64,000 nucleotides of DNA from Darksidea phi (GCA_030770425.1 JASJFT010000198.1:18216-82215), one strand, 5' to 3'; counted from the first letter of the stretch, positions 36,919-50,659 are shown. Program-made: numbers and translations. The notes: generated by a model from the letters alone, not told the origin.

Positions 36919-39900
36919 GTCCCTCGAGTCTTCTTTTATTTATTATTTTAGCTATTATAAGATTCCTATATATTATCTATATACTAAGTTCTTTATATAA
37001 CTCTTATATTAAATAGACCTTCTCTTCTATCCTAGTAGATATACTTTTAATATTCTTTAGATCTCTATAAGTTATTAGCTCGTATTTATAGTTTATATAG
37101 TATAGTAAGTATTTAGTTATTATAGATTTCTTACTATTATATACTAATTATACTATTAATAATAATTTAATCTAGTTATTCTATAACTTATTAATATAGA
37201 ACCTAAGATACTCCTCTAGAGTCTAGTTTATTCGTTTTATCTAACTATCTATCTATAAATAGAAGCTAGTTAATAACTTTCTTTTAATTTCTAATTTTAT
37301 AAGTAGTATACTCTAAAACTTTAAAGTAAATAGTTTATTCCTATTTATAAGGATCTATTTTAGTAATCTATAGTTAGTAATAAGTATTCTTTTAACCTTA
37401 TAAGCTATATTTTCTACTATAATTATTTTATTTATTAGGATAAAGTATACTACTTTAGTTAATTAGTCTATAATTACTATAATTATATCGTATAATCTTC
37501 CTAATTCTAGTTTTAATAATAGTAGTAGCTTTATTATAAAGTTTATTATAATATAAGTCTATAGCTATATAGATAGTACTAGTAGTTAGAGTAATCTATA
37601 GGACTTATATCTCTTAGATTTATTCTTAGAATATTCTAAATAGTTATCTATTACTTTCTAAACTTTCTTTCTTATATTAATAAGTAGGTATTCTCTATCT
37701 ATATATCTAACTATTTTATTAATTTCTAGATATTCTAGTATCTTACTCTTATAGATTTCCCGTATTAAGTTTTCTTTAAGACTTAATAGTATATAAGATC
37801 TTATCTCTAAGTTATTTATTAGAGTAGAGTATTCTTTCTTATTAAAGTATATATTATCTTTCTCTAGTATTTTATTAATATTCCTAATAGTTTCTCGGAC
37901 CTTATTTTTCTATTTTTTCTTAATATCTACTACTACTATAATCTTAGCTAGTCTCGTATAGTTATATATAAGAGTTCTATTAGATTCTCTTTATAGAACT
38001 AGTTTATATATAATAGATTTATCGGTACCTTAAAGGTCTAATCTTCTACTAAGAGTATCTACTACTCTATTTAGTATTTCTAGTTAATAACTTATCTTAA
38101 AGTCGTAATCTACTAGTAATTCTAACTATTAAAATTATTATTAATTAAGTTTCTTCGTAGTTATAAAACTTATAAGATTCTAGTAGTCTATAATAATCTT
38201 AATCTTATACTTAACTTCTATAAGCTATAGTCTCTATTATTCGAATACTAATATAATAATACTAAGTTCCTTATTATAAATATTATAGTTTACTTCTTCT
38301 TTACTAAACTTATATAAGTAATAGAATACTAGTCTTTATTTTCTATCCTTCCTCTACTAGATAAGTATTACTCTTAGTATATAATCCGATACGTCTATCT
38401 CTACTCTAAGAGATCTTATTAGATTATATATCTATAGTATAGGTACTAATATAAATAGGATTTTAAGCTTATTAAAAGCTTTCTATTATTCTTAATTCTA
38501 TTAAAACCTCTTTTTCTTCTTAGTTACCTTCGTAAGTAGAGATATAGTCTTTAAGTAGTTCTTAATAAACTTTTAATAAAAGTTAGTAAATTCTAAAAAG
38601 AATTATATATTCTTAACTAATATTAGAATTAGCTATTCTCTTATAGTCTATACTTTCTTAGGGTCTATAAATACTCCTTCTTACGAAATAATAAAATCTA
38701 GGTATTCGGTCTCTATCTTATAGAATTTATATTTATCTAGGTAAAATAGTAACTTATTTTATTATAGCTTTTATAGTACTTTCTTTATATATTCTTTATA
38801 TTCTTCTAGTATTCCTTTACTATATATAAGAATATCGTCTAGATATACTATATAGAATACGTCTAAGTATTTATTTAATATCCTATTAATAACCAACTAA
38901 AATATTATTAGTATATTTATTAGTTTAAATAGTATAACTCTATATTTATAGAGTTTATATTAGGTCTTAAATACTATATACTTCTTATATCCTTTTACTA
39001 TTCGAATCTAGTAGAATCTCTCTTAGATATTAAATTTTATAATCTACTTAACTCCTTAGAACTAGTCTATAAGTTCTCTAATTAATAATAGTAGATATTA
39101 GTTTTTCTTTATAATATTATTTAAGTATTTATAGTCTATATAAAGTTATAACTTTCTATTCTTCTTTAAGATAAATAGAACTAGTAATACTATAAAGCTT
39201 TAACTTTCTCTAATATATCCTCTTTCTAAGTTCTTTATTAAGTACTCTTTTAATTCTTCTTATTAATCTACTATTAATAAGTATATAGGTCTAGACTTAA
39301 GCTTTATACTCTATTCTAGATATATCTTATAATCCTATTCCTAGTACTCTAGTAAATCTATATCCGAATATTCTTTAAATAGTTCTTAGAATTTCTTATA
39401 GTCTTAAGGTATTATTAGTTATAGTCCTTTCTATATAGTCGTAACTCTTTATATTATAATAATATTAACTCTTTATAAGTTCTTCTTATAGATCCTCGTA
39501 ATCTTATAAGATAAAATTAAGTCTATCCTCTCTTTCTAGGGTATATATTAGATCTCGTAGCTAGATCTATCTAGTCTTCTAATTTCTACGACTCGAGCTA
39601 TCTACTCGTAGTCTAGTACTTTATATAGCTTCTAATCTATTTATAGATTATATATTACTAATTAGTTATAACTAATAATTATATTAGTATCTCTAATTTT
39701 TATAATATTAAATCTATAATAATCTCTAATATTTTCTATCTTTAAGATTACTTTTTATATTTTAAGGTAAATTATACCTTCTTTATATTCTATAGATAAT
39801 CTATCTCCGAGGTCTACTTATATAGATTTTTCTTTAATTTAATAGAGAATTCTATATTTCTCTATTAATCTTAATAATAGAAGTATAAACTTAACTCTAC

Positions 39901-39920
39901 TATTTATAATAGCTTAGACT
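36919..39920 (-). pseudogene. pol: G1-e pol, N-terminal part (PR, RT, RNase H, integrase)
   Basis: On the minus strand this continues the fragment at 29,405-29,910. Protease D-S-G (read N-S-R) at 39,896-39,904; reverse transcriptase with YLDD intact at 38,834-38,845; RNase H near 38,050-38,420; most of the integrase 36,919-37,760. Its frame and order match G1-d pol. It is interrupted at the integrase by G2-a and riddled with RIP stops. Confidence 0.91.
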
Positions 39921-42190
39921 TTCTATCCGTAAATCCGCGTATCTATCTCTAATCTAGTTAGTTATTAGATACTCTCTTATATAATTTATAAAGTTATCTT
40001 TTAGATACTTTTATTAGTATAACTCTAGTATAACTAATAATAATCTAGTTTTTTAGTTTATTATTATAGAGGTCCTATTCTTTAGAAGTACCCTTTAATT
40101 CTTAGATTTTTTCTTATTATTAGAGGGGCGACTCGTCTAACTATTCTAACTTTAAATCTTCTTTCTTTTTAATCCTACGAGGTATTTTCTAGTTTAGTAT
40201 CTATTATAATTCTATTTTTAGATTCTTGTCTAGGAATAGTATATTCTAATTAACGGGCCTTATATTTATCTTATTATTCTAGATGTTATAGTATCCCTAT
40301 TATATACCTAGAACCCTTAACTATCTACTAACCTCTAGGTTCTTAGAACTATCTCTATTCTATATTAGATAGTCGTATTACTCGTACTATTCTATAAGAT
40401 ATTTCTTCCTCTTAAGATTCTAGTAGAAGATATCTTCTTCTCTTCTAGTTATAAGCTCTTTTTATACTAGATATAAAATATATACTCTTTCGTAATATAT
40501 CTAGTATAAGACTTTATAGCTAGGTTCCTCGTATATAATCCTATAGTTAATATCTCTCTTATAGTTCTTAGTATTTATTCTAGTTAATCTACGTAGCTAT
40601 CGCCCTATAGTATACTTTATTAGAAAGTACCTTTTATATTTATTATTATAGTAGTCGTTCTATCCTAGCTATTCTTAATTCTTATATTCTTTAGTCTAGT
40701 TATTATAATTATAGAGATAGTATCCTACTATTAGGTATTCTTTATTCTAAAGATATATATATAGATAATCCCTAAAAAGTATTATAACCTTCTCTTTTTA
40801 TTATATATAATACTTATATTCCCCTACGTATTATATAAATAATAGGTTCTTATAATCTAAACTATCTCGATTCTATATTATCCTATAGCCTTCTAGTTCT
40901 TAGAGCTTTAAGATCTAGTCTATTATCTACTAGCCTTAATTACTAGTAATATATACTAGCTCTACTTCTCTAGTATAGTATTTTATAATATATTAACTAG
41001 TTTTATATATTTAATATTTATTATATACTAGTCGTTAGAAAATATCTTCTACGACTACTTCTCTTAGCTTTAAGAGTATTAATTCTCCTATTTCGAGCTT
41101 TAGGTCTTCTTATTATCGAGAAACTTCCTCAACCTTATTCTACCTACTAGTATTATACTATATTTCGGGTATTAAGTTAGACTTAGTTTCTTTTTTCTTA
41201 TTATACCTAATTATATTTATATATCTAGCGCCGTTCTAACTCTCTATACTTTTCTTCTCCTCGCCGTATTCTTTAATAAAGTATCTCTTTATACTATAGT
41301 ATAGATATATCTTTTTATCTTAATATTATCTTATCTCGTCTATTAGGACTTTCTATAACTTCTTACCTTATTTATATTTTTTATTCTTTAGATATTTCTT
41401 TTCCTAGACTATACTAATATCTATCTTATTATAACCCTTATAAAACCTATACTTTTAAGCTACTTACTCTTTTCTATAGACTCTTACTAGTTCTATAGTA
41501 TCTTATTTCTTAAGTACTTATTTATATAGTCGATTATTAATATAGATTACTATCTTAATTAATTCTACTAGATCGTCTAATTTTTTAAATTAGATTAACT
41601 CGTTCTTAATTAGCTTCTTAAGTCTATTATAGTATATAACTATAAGAGATATATCGTCCTACTTAATCTTATACTATAGCTATTTAAATTTAGTAGTATA
41701 TATACTTACTAATTTAGTCTACCTTAGTCTTTAGATCTAGTATTTAGTTTACTAGATCTTATTAATATTTCTAAAGACTATATATATTTATTCCTTAAAT
41801 AAATCCTAATCTTTAAATACTACTTTTATTTCGTCGTATTACTTTAATAAGAAGTCCTTATTAACTATATAATTATCGATTAGAGGCTATATTTATATAG
41901 CTACTTTACCTATTATATATATACTTATAGTAAGAATCTTATTCTAGTTACTAATAAACGTAGTAGAGTTAAACTAGTAGTATAGGTCTAATTATATAAG
42001 AAACGGCCTTAAGCCTTCCTTTCTACTATTATATTTCTCTAGTATTAGGATTTTTAACTTCGTCCTAAGTCCTACTCGTACCTATTATAGTAATCTTTAT
42101 AGTAATATTATAGCTTACTATAACTTAACTATCTAGACTACTTATTACTAGATTAGGGCTACTAGGTTTATAGCTAGAGCCCTAGTTACG
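39890..42190 (-). pseudogene. gag: G1-e gag, RIP-inactivated
   Basis: Minus-strand counterpart of the G1-d gag, between the protease and the 5' LTR leader, zinc-knuckle region near 41,280. Isolated unmutated dinucleotides survive near 40,226, 40,283 and 41,129. Around the presumed start (42,180-42,200) the sequence differs from the sister copies, so the start is uncertain. Confidence 0.82.
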
Positions 42191-42263
42191 CTCTCTCTAG
42201 AGGTATTATATAAGCTAGATAGAGTTATTATATCGATATAACCTTAATTTAGAATAGTTAATA

Positions 42264-42698
42264 TATTAAGTATTATATATACCTTTATATAGAATCTAGG
42301 TTAAAGCCGATAGAATATTTATTATACTATTAGTTTCTAATAGATTAAGATTAAGTTAACGAATTCTATTACTAGAATAACTACTTAGAAAAAGATCTAA
42401 TCTTATTCGTAAGTATTAGGTAAAGAACTAAAGATTAATTATAAGGAATTAAAATAAAAAGTCTAAGAGATTTCTTACTCTCTTATACCCGTCCTTATTC
42501 CCTAAGGTAGTAGTAGTAGTAGTAGAAGTAGTAACTTCTACGACTTCTATAACTTCTATAATAGTTATAGAAATAATTATCTTAATAACTTCTATAACTT
42601 CTAAGTTATATAATATTAGATTACTAACTAAGCGTAGCTTAGCTATTATAGCTATATTAGAGCTTACCCCGTACCTCTCTAATCCTAGAGTTATAATA
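42264..42698 (-). repeat. 5' LTR of G1-e (435 bp)
   Basis: Reverse complement of the G1 LTR. It carries a run of TAG triplets (TAC on its own strand) near 42,505-42,530. Followed by the ctaaa duplication at 42,699-42,703. Confidence 0.94.
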
Positions 42699-43861
42699 CT
42701 AAAGAATAGTATAAGAAGTAGTACTTTTTATATACTAAGGTAAAAATATATAAGCTAAAAGATATAGAAGGGTAGCTTATTATTTAAGATTTTCTAGATA
42801 CTATTACTCTAAAGCTTATATTAGAATAGGCCTAATTAATATACTAGTAAGTTATATAGAATAGTATACTTAGTATAAAGTAGCTTACTCTAGACAAGAT
42901 TAGGAAAATATTTATTATAATAATTTAAAAGTACTTCCTAAAAGCTTTTAATAGTAACCCTAGAATATTTATAATACTAGGGAGACGTCTAGATTAGCCT
43001 TTAGATTAGTATCTAGATTAATATCTAGTAGATAAAACTAGGATCTACCTATATAAAGAGTTTAGAAAGAATAAATATAAAATATATAAGTAAAGTATAG
43101 ATAAATATAAAAGATTTAAGATAGTAGTAATTAAGAAAGAAATACTAATTAATCTAGATAAGTATTAGAAGATCCTAGAACGTCTTAACTTAGATAAATT
43201 TACGAAAATAAGAAAATACTTAGTATCTAAGGGCTAGAAGCTCCTAAGTATAGTAAATTAGATAGATAGAGTATATACCTTAGCTTATCTAGGAGAAATA
43301 TAAGCTATAATAATTAATCTAAAGCTTCTTAATAAGTCTATAAAGATCTATATAATAATAGATTTTAATACTTATCTCCTTTCTAAAAGTACTATACTTA
43401 ATAATAGAACTACTTTATATTTAGTAAATATATAAAAGCTACTTATACTAAGATTATTTAAGAAAGTTTAAGGGATATAATATATAGAGATAGGAACCTA
43501 GACCTTTCTAATTACGGGAATAGATACTTAACTAATTAAAAATATACTTAATAGAGCTTAAGAAAAAAATATAGAGAATCTAATATTATAAAATATTATA
43601 GTTATTAAAGATTTTTATCTTAATATCGTCTCGGAAGCTTATTTAAGAGAGAAAGAAGTTTAGTATCTTAGACTAGATTACTTCTTATATATAGAATTAA
43701 TAGATAAGAATATTATACTTATAATACTTTTATATAAGTATAACTTATAAGGAATTAAGGAATTCCTAAGAAGTAACCTTTAATAGGTTATTTCCTATTT
43801 AGGTTTAGCCTATATTACTAAGCTATTATTATAGCTAGATTCTATAGGTTATTCTAAGTAG

Positions 43862-43976
43862 AATGGTATATAGCTCATTTAAATTGGACTAATATTGAGC
43901 TAGATATTGGAGGATAAAGTTATTAGTAATCAGGTTAATTCTAGAACCTTCTAGTAACTACTAGATTGGCTAGTAT
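43862..43976. other. Patch with surviving CpA/TpG inside C1
   Basis: About 115 bp holding seven TpG or CpA sites (near 43,864, 43,874, 43,886, 43,897, 43,907, 43,930 and 43,967). Elsewhere such sites average about one in two kilobases. It lies where the copia coding signal fades, between the pre-integrase segment and the integrase. No terminal repeats or target duplication could be assigned. Confidence 0.6.
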
Positions 43977-44230
43977 TACTAATAAGTATTAGAAATACTT
44001 AATTTCTAATACTTATATAATACTTACTAAGCTATTCTAGAATATTCTATTACTAATTAAGATTAGTAATAGATTTCTTAGCTAGAAGTATATAAGGAGG
44101 ATAATCTACGTCGGATAGTTAGCTCTATAACCTAATAACTTAATTATTAAATAAGTTAATATATTATTATATTATCTTATTATCTTTTTACCTTATTTAG
44201 TTATACTTCCGCCCTCCTAAATACTATTTA
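43977..44230. other. Non-coding stretch with hairpins inside C1 pol
   Basis: The copia reading frame is not recognisable here. It holds an inverted repeat at about 43,981-44,015 (taagtattagaaat pairing with atttctaatactta) and a second around attactaatt/aagattagtaat near 44,053-44,075. Then comes tatataaggagg near 44,090, which resembles an LTR promoter box. A solo LTR or MITE is possible; ends not defined. Confidence 0.4.
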
Positions 44231-47200
44231 TAGTATTCTATTAGGTTCTACTATAAATAGGAAGAAAGCTAAGCTTAATAAGCGCCCCCTACTTATATAA
44301 GCTACCCCTTTCTTTATATAACTTAATATTTATTAAATATAAGTCTATCTTTATTTATACTATATCTTCGATTAATATAGTAAACTTATACTAATCTTAG
44401 TAACTATACTCTAGATAAAGTATAGAGAATTTATAGTATATAAGAGTAGAGTACCTAGAATTATAAGTATTATAAATACTTATATAGTATATATAAAATA
44501 TATAAATTAAAGGAACTAAATACTTATAATATAAGTACTATACGACTATATATACTATATAGGTAATCTCTTAATACTCTAAAAAGTACTCTTTTTACCT
44601 ATTCTAAAGAATTATATAGAATCTCTTTAATATACTACTAGAGTAATTAGAGAAATACTAGATAATTATTCTAAAATATAATTATAGCGAGAAGATCTTC
44701 GTAGATATATTAATTAGAAAGATACTACTAGAGATTTTATATATTTTATAGATATTTAAGAGCTTAGTATATACGTAATATAAGCTTAGAATAGTTAAGC
44801 TATAGTAGAATAATAATATTACGATACTTCTATAGAAAGAAAAATCCTAATATAAGCTCTAGGTAGAGTAGTAGAGTATATAGATTAAGTCCTCTTCTAC
44901 CTATATATATAAGTTTAACGATAGTATAGAATATATTAGCTAAGAAATAATTACTAAATTAATAAAAATAAGAAGTAGTATAAGGCTTTCTAAAAAGCTC
45001 TAGCTAGAAATTATATATATAGTAGTATAGCTATATAATATAAGCCTCTTCTATATTTATAAGCTATACTCCTCGAATAAAATACTAGATACCTAGTTCT
45101 ATTAGTACTTTCGTTACTACGAGCTAGTATATATAAAAAATATAATAAAAGATTTATATCTAGATTAAAGTAATATATATATATATAAATACTATACTTA
45201 TCTACTTAATTAAGAATATATAGTAGAATATAATAAGAGAAGCTTTAAGATTACTCTATAGGGTTATATCAAATATTTAATAGGCTATAGAACCTCTAAT
45301 ATCTATAGAATATAGGTTTTAATACTTAATTAGATAATTACTACGAGAAATATAATATTTAATAAGATATTCTTCTATAAAGATAGAAAGATAAATATAA
45401 TTCTCTAGAAAGAAGTAGTTAGGATTATTTATATTCTTAATAAGTATAGTAAGTACTAAGATATAGGAAAGGTTATAAAGCTACCTATTATATAGTTAAA
45501 AGAGTAATTAAGTACTATAACGACTTAATAGCTAACTAAAAAGTAACTTAGGAGTACTAAACCTTAAGACCTAGCTTAGGTAAATAGCTAGCTATCTAAT
45601 TAGAAAACGAGAACCCTAGTAACTATATAGATAATAAGTATAACTAGTAGATTACTAAGAATATATATAGTATATAAGAAGTATATAGGACTTATATCCC
45701 CTAAGCTAAGCCTAGAGCTAAAGTTACTATCTAGTATCTAGGAAAGTTAAGGTCTTTTAGATAATCTTTATATTCCCTATATAAGATATAATACTAAAGA
45801 AGTAGAATTATAAAGATTTAGCTCTTTAATCTTAGTACTATAAAGTACGATAGAAGATACCTCTTAATCTAGTAGTATAGCTTCTAATACTATAAATAAA
45901 GTATTTAAGTAACCCTTTAAACGCGTATATAATAAGAAGAACTAGAGACTATTTATATATATAAGTTATAGATTATAAGAGTAAGATCTTAATAATCTAG
46001 ATATACTTAGAAGTAGTAGAAGTAGAATATATATATTACTTAGTAATATAGATAGTAATCTAGATTAACTAAATAATATTCTAAATAAAGTTTCTATAGA
46101 TTAAGTCCCTATAGACGAAGAGCTTAAGCTAATAGTAGAATACGAGACTTTACTCTCTATAATTATAGTCGTTATACTTCTAAGAAAGCGTCGTAAATAC
46201 TATAATAATCTATTAAAAGAGCTAGAGAAATAGAGAAATCTATATATATATCCTTATAAGGAGCTATTTATAGAAATAGCTTATTAGGAAATATAAATAC
46301 TTAAGAAGAAAGATATATAGGAAGTAGTAAAGTATAAAGAATAGATATAGAGATTACTTCTACTTAAGTAGATATTTACCTATAAACTTAATTAGAATAG
46401 ATTTTTAATTAAGTATAAAGCTTATATCTATATATAAGACGACCTCTAGACTAAGAACTTAATCTAGTTAATCTATATTATAACGTTTACTATATAATCT
46501 TTTCGTATAATAATAGTAATTATAGTATAGTTTAATCTAGAGATATATTAGCTTAACGTAGTTAAAACCTTTCTAAATACTTATTAGAATAATTAATCTA
46601 ATATACTTTATAAGCTTTCTAATAACTTTAAAGAACCTAGTAAATATATTAAGCTTAATTAAGTACTATATAGACTATATAACTTACTACTACTATAATA
46701 TAAAGAGTTCTTCTAAGCTTTAAAGGGTCTAGAGCTTATAATATTAAAAGAAGAGCTATATTTATTCTTTAATAAGGAGTAGTATATATTTATTCTATTC
46801 TATATAGATAATATACTTATAGTATACTATATATTAGATAAGCTAGCTATATAAGTACTTCTTAGATTAATTAAAATAAAATATAGGATAGAAGATTATA
46901 GCTCTATTAAGTAGTTCTTAGGGGTATAAGTAATTAGAAATAGAGAAGTCTAAGTAATTAAACTAGTCTATAACGTATATATTAATAAAATTATAAAGAA
47001 GTTCTTACTTATTAATATAAGGAGCTTTTCTATAATACTACTTCTAGATAAAGAGCTTATAAAGAATATAAGAGAGGTAATAAAGTTATAAATTAAGATA
47101 TATTAAGAGTATATAGGATTAATCCTATATATAATAATTATACTATACTTTAATATAGTATTTATAACTTTCTAACTATTATACTACCTTATAAATCTAA

Positions 47201-47770
47201 GTAAAGAGTACTTTATAGTAGTAGACCGGACGATTATATACTTATATAGAACGCGATATAAAAGTATTAGATATAGTAGATATAATAATATATAGCTTCT
47301 TATATATAAGAATACTTTATTTATAGATAATTTAAAGATAAGATAATTATCTTATAAATATATTATTATACTCTTTAGAGAATCTATACTATAGAAAGCT
47401 ATAAGATAATCTACTATTATTATCTTTATAATTAAAGCTAAGCTACTCGCCTTAGAGTATATTATAAAGGAATCCCTAGCTCTTAAGTATTTCTTTAAAA
47501 AATTTATCCTAAACCTAGGTATTACGTAGTAGATCTTCTATAATAATTAGTAAATAATCTAGCTTATTATTAAAGAAAATAAGTAAATTACTACCTAGCT
47601 ATACTATATAGATATATAAAATATATAGCTATATTAAGAATATACTAAAAATATATTTAAAGTACTCTACTTAAAAATAAGTAATATATTTATAGACGGA
47701 CTTATAAAGTACTTACTAGCGTAATAATTTTAGTACTTTAAGAAGTAACTAAATATTTAAGTATATATTA

Positions 47771-48260
47771 GTATAGAAAAGAGTAAAGGAATAACTAGTT
47801 AGAAGAGCTTATAATTTAAAGTTATAGAAAATCTTTATCCTCTCTTAGCTCTACTAGAGAGCTCTAGAACTTAGATAACTAGAAGCTTTAGAGAAGGACT
47901 ACCTTCCTACTCCTTCTCCTTCTACTTTTCCTTCTCTTTTTTCTTCTCTTCCTCCTCCTCTAAGCTAGTACTAGGAGAGAGTAGTATATATATAATAGTC
48001 TAAAGTCGACGTATCTTCTATATAATATTAATATAATTAAGAATATAGTATATAGAGCTTAGTATAGAGTTAAGAAATATAACTTATCTACTTATTATAG
48101 ATCTTAATAATCGTAATAAGCTACTAGATAAATAGTAGAACTATTTAAAAACTATAATATAATTAGTATAAGTATAATAATAATAATTAATATACTTCTA
48201 AAACTTATAGTATAAGATAACTATATCTAAAGATATAATACTAGTAGTAGGTACTACTAG
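47771..48260 (+). other. C1 3' non-coding region, first part
   Basis: No gene seen. It includes a strong pyrimidine run (about 47,910-47,965, repeats of cttcctcttct type), preserved because its cytosines are followed by C or T rather than A. It is cut at 48,260 by G3 and resumes at 56,842. Confidence 0.65.
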
Positions 48261-48446
48261 TATAAGGTACGTATAGGTAGGTAGATATAGAAATACTAAG
48301 GTAGTAAAAGGGTTATATTTAGATAGAGATAAGACGAATTCTTAAGAAAACGCGATAATAGGACGTAGAACTATATAGGGTCCGATATATAACCGTAACT
48401 AGGTCGATAATAATCTAGAAGTCCTTTAGTAGAAGTAGGTATAATA
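48261..48446 (-). repeat. 3' LTR of G3 (186 bp)
   Basis: In plus orientation it starts tataaggtacg and ends gtataata, i.e. TG...CA on the minus strand after RIP. It matches 56,651-56,836 with mainly C/T and G/A differences. Confidence 0.95.
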
Positions 48447-48462
48447 TAGCCTTCCTCTTTTC
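48447..48462 (-). other. Polypurine tract of G3
   Basis: The minus strand reads gaaaagaggaaggcta directly against the 3' LTR. Its position fixes the element on the minus strand, in agreement with the coding direction. Confidence 0.8.
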
Positions 48463-50650
48463 TAAAGGCCGTCCTAGTCCTTATAGAGAGTTATTTACTA
48501 TAACGTATTCTATTAATCCCCTTACTTTCTTTAGAAAAGTTTACCTAAGTATCTATACTCCTAAAAAACCCTATTTTTAAGGAAAAAATAATTTTATAGA
48601 GAAGACCTTTTAGATATTTAGTATCTACGTTATACCCTACTACCTTAATAGGGGGTTTCCGTAGTCTTTCCGGCCTCGTAGCTCTTAATCCTAATCTTAT
48701 AATATATAGTTAGTTTAATTAGAAAGTATATATAACTTAAGTATTAGTTTATTATTAGTATACGTTTATAACTTTTATCTATTACTATTATAGCTTATAG
48801 TCTATATATATTCTTATAGATCCTTATACTAATAGTAATAGTATCGCTACTCCCCTTATAGATAATTTTTAGTAACTTCTATCTAGTAGATACTTACTAT
48901 CTTTATATAAGAGCTATTTACTAAGTATAACCTTTATAGTTACTTTACTTACTCGTAATACCTTCGTAAAGGCTTCGGGACTAGTTCGGACTCTATTTAA
49001 TTTAGTCTTAATATCTATTATAATAGTATAATCTAGTAGTACTTAGTAATTATTAGCTACCGTCTATTATAACTTATAATTATATTAAATTACTCGTTTA
49101 CCTATAGCTCTTCTAGTAAGAGAAATTCCGTTTATATCTTTATAGACGTTTATCTAAAAGGTAATAAATTATTATATATTATATCTCTTTAGATACCTTT
49201 ATTTCTATATTTTAGGCTCTTACTAATAAGTATCTAGAGTACTATTAGTTTAGGTATAGAACGATCTCTTTTAATATAAGTATAAAAAGATATATCTACT
49301 TCTAGATTTCTCTACTTTATTCCTTAATACTCTTAAGATTCTACCCCTTATTATAATTACCTCTACTAGCTAGTATAGTAATACTACCCTCTCTAAGTAT
49401 ATCTATACTCTCCCTATCTATCTAAAGCCTTAGCCCCCTCTTATATACTATTAGTATATAAACTACCTCCTCTAGTTTATATAAGAGTTTAATATAGCTA
49501 AACTCCGTCGAATTACTTCGAGTAACTAGTATTAGAAGGCTAATATCTATACTACCTATAGTAGGTATAAAGCTTATTATTAGACCTATTTAGTAGTATA
49601 TACTAGTCTTCCCTTCTTCCTATTAATATAGTTCTACTAATAATTCGTATAGATTAAGCCTACTTTCTACTATTACTTTAATCTTCTTATCTTTACTATT
49701 AAGTATATTTAGTATTATAACGCCTAAGCTACTCGTAATAACGAGGATATAGATTCTAATACGCTTAAGAAGATTTAGTAGAATATATAGTTCTATACTT
49801 TTAATATTAATATTAGTTAGAACTAGTATAAGGCTAAGTAGAAGCGTCTAATTAAAAATACTAGTAGTAAGGTAGAATTATATCGGGCTATAGCTACGGC
49901 GTATAAGCTTAACTTCTAGCGCTATTAGGTATATTCTACTATCTTTCTAATAGCTTCCTATACTAATTCCTCTAGTATAGGCTAGGTAGTATTAGCTATC
50001 TAGTACCTACTAACTTCGTAGCCTCTACTATTTATAAGGCTTACTTTATTAAGTACGACTCTTTAACTAATATACCCCTTAGGGCTACTAATTATAAGTA
50101 TCGTTAGTACTATTATAGCCCTAATATTCCTAATAGGAATATTATTAGTAGAGGTATAACGCCTATTACCCCTTAGAAGGAAGTATTATAAAGCTCCTCT
50201 AGGAACTTCTTATCTAATATACGTAGCTTACTTAGGTCGTCTATAAACTATATAGTACTTAACTAAGATTCTCGTTACTAGGGTATATAGATAGAATAAA
50301 TACCTATATTAAAAATCTAGTTTATTAATTTTAATACTATTATTACTAGTTAGTCTATTTATTACTATAATTTATAAAGGCTAGCCTTACTAAATCCTTT
50401 AAGCTATAGCTTATTACTAAAGTAGATAGCGTCCTCTTTCTTAACTAATTATTCTACTTATATAGTATCCCCTAAGTAGGGTCCTAAGAATATCTTTTAG
50501 CTAGATCTCTTAGTTCTTCTTTTATATTAATATTACTTATATAGTCTACCTCTTTAGGATTTTTTACGCGTATTATTATTCCTCTATAAAGGTTATAATA
50601 CTTTCCTAATAGCTTTCTACTTTAGACGACCTAATATTTAATTATCTAGA
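48463..50650. other. G3 long 3' region, content unresolved
   Basis: About 2.2 kb separates the chromodomain from the polypurine tract, far more than the ~0.3-0.7 kb in G1 and G2. On the plus strand (antisense to G3) about 49,740-49,930 can be read as a run with few stops, for example KVELYRAIATAYKLNF near 49,870, but RIP makes all stops ambiguous. No known domain was recognised. It could be an extra antisense gene, a captured sequence or plain non-coding DNA. Confidence 0.35.
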
Positions 50651-50659
50651 TTTATCTAA

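Larger units (their letters stand above)
6581..42698 (-). mobile_element. G1-e: minus-strand gypsy chromovirus, split by three insertions
   Basis: A full-length G1 element inserted in C1 gag. Its LTRs are at 42,264-42,698 (5') and 6,581-7,015 (3'), and the target duplication is an exact ctaaa at 6,576-6,580 and 42,699-42,703. Its own sequence lies in four pieces: 6,581-7,089, 21,428-21,712, 29,102-29,910 and 36,919-42,698, a total of 7,383 bp. That is within 1 bp of G1-d. At every break the sequence resumes colinearly after removing the insert and one target duplication. Confidence 0.95.
42704..47770 (+). pseudogene. pol: C1 gag end and pol (PR-INT-RT-RH), RIP-inactivated
   Basis: Copia-type polyprotein. 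A protease-like stretch lies near 43,350, followed by a pre-integrase segment reading DFYLNIVSEAYL near 43,610, similar to the usual HLNLVS motif. The integrase C-terminal part ends near 45,350 (KYLIGYRTSNIYRI, about 45,270). RT begins near 46,480 with VVKTFLNT and has YIDN, formerly Y-V/I-D-D, at 46,801-46,812. RNase H with the KAKLLALEYIIKE stretch is near 47,430. Integrase before RT is diagnostic of Ty1/copia. The coding part is interrupted by a poorly explained stretch (43,862 to about 44,230). The start of this piece joins 6,580 across G1-e. The stop is approximate. Confidence 0.88.

Noticed and set aside
49740..49930. Possible antisense host gene in G3
   Set aside because: Not called as a gene: RIP makes stops meaningless, no domain was recognised, and the signal could be codon bias by chance. 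Kept only as a finding.
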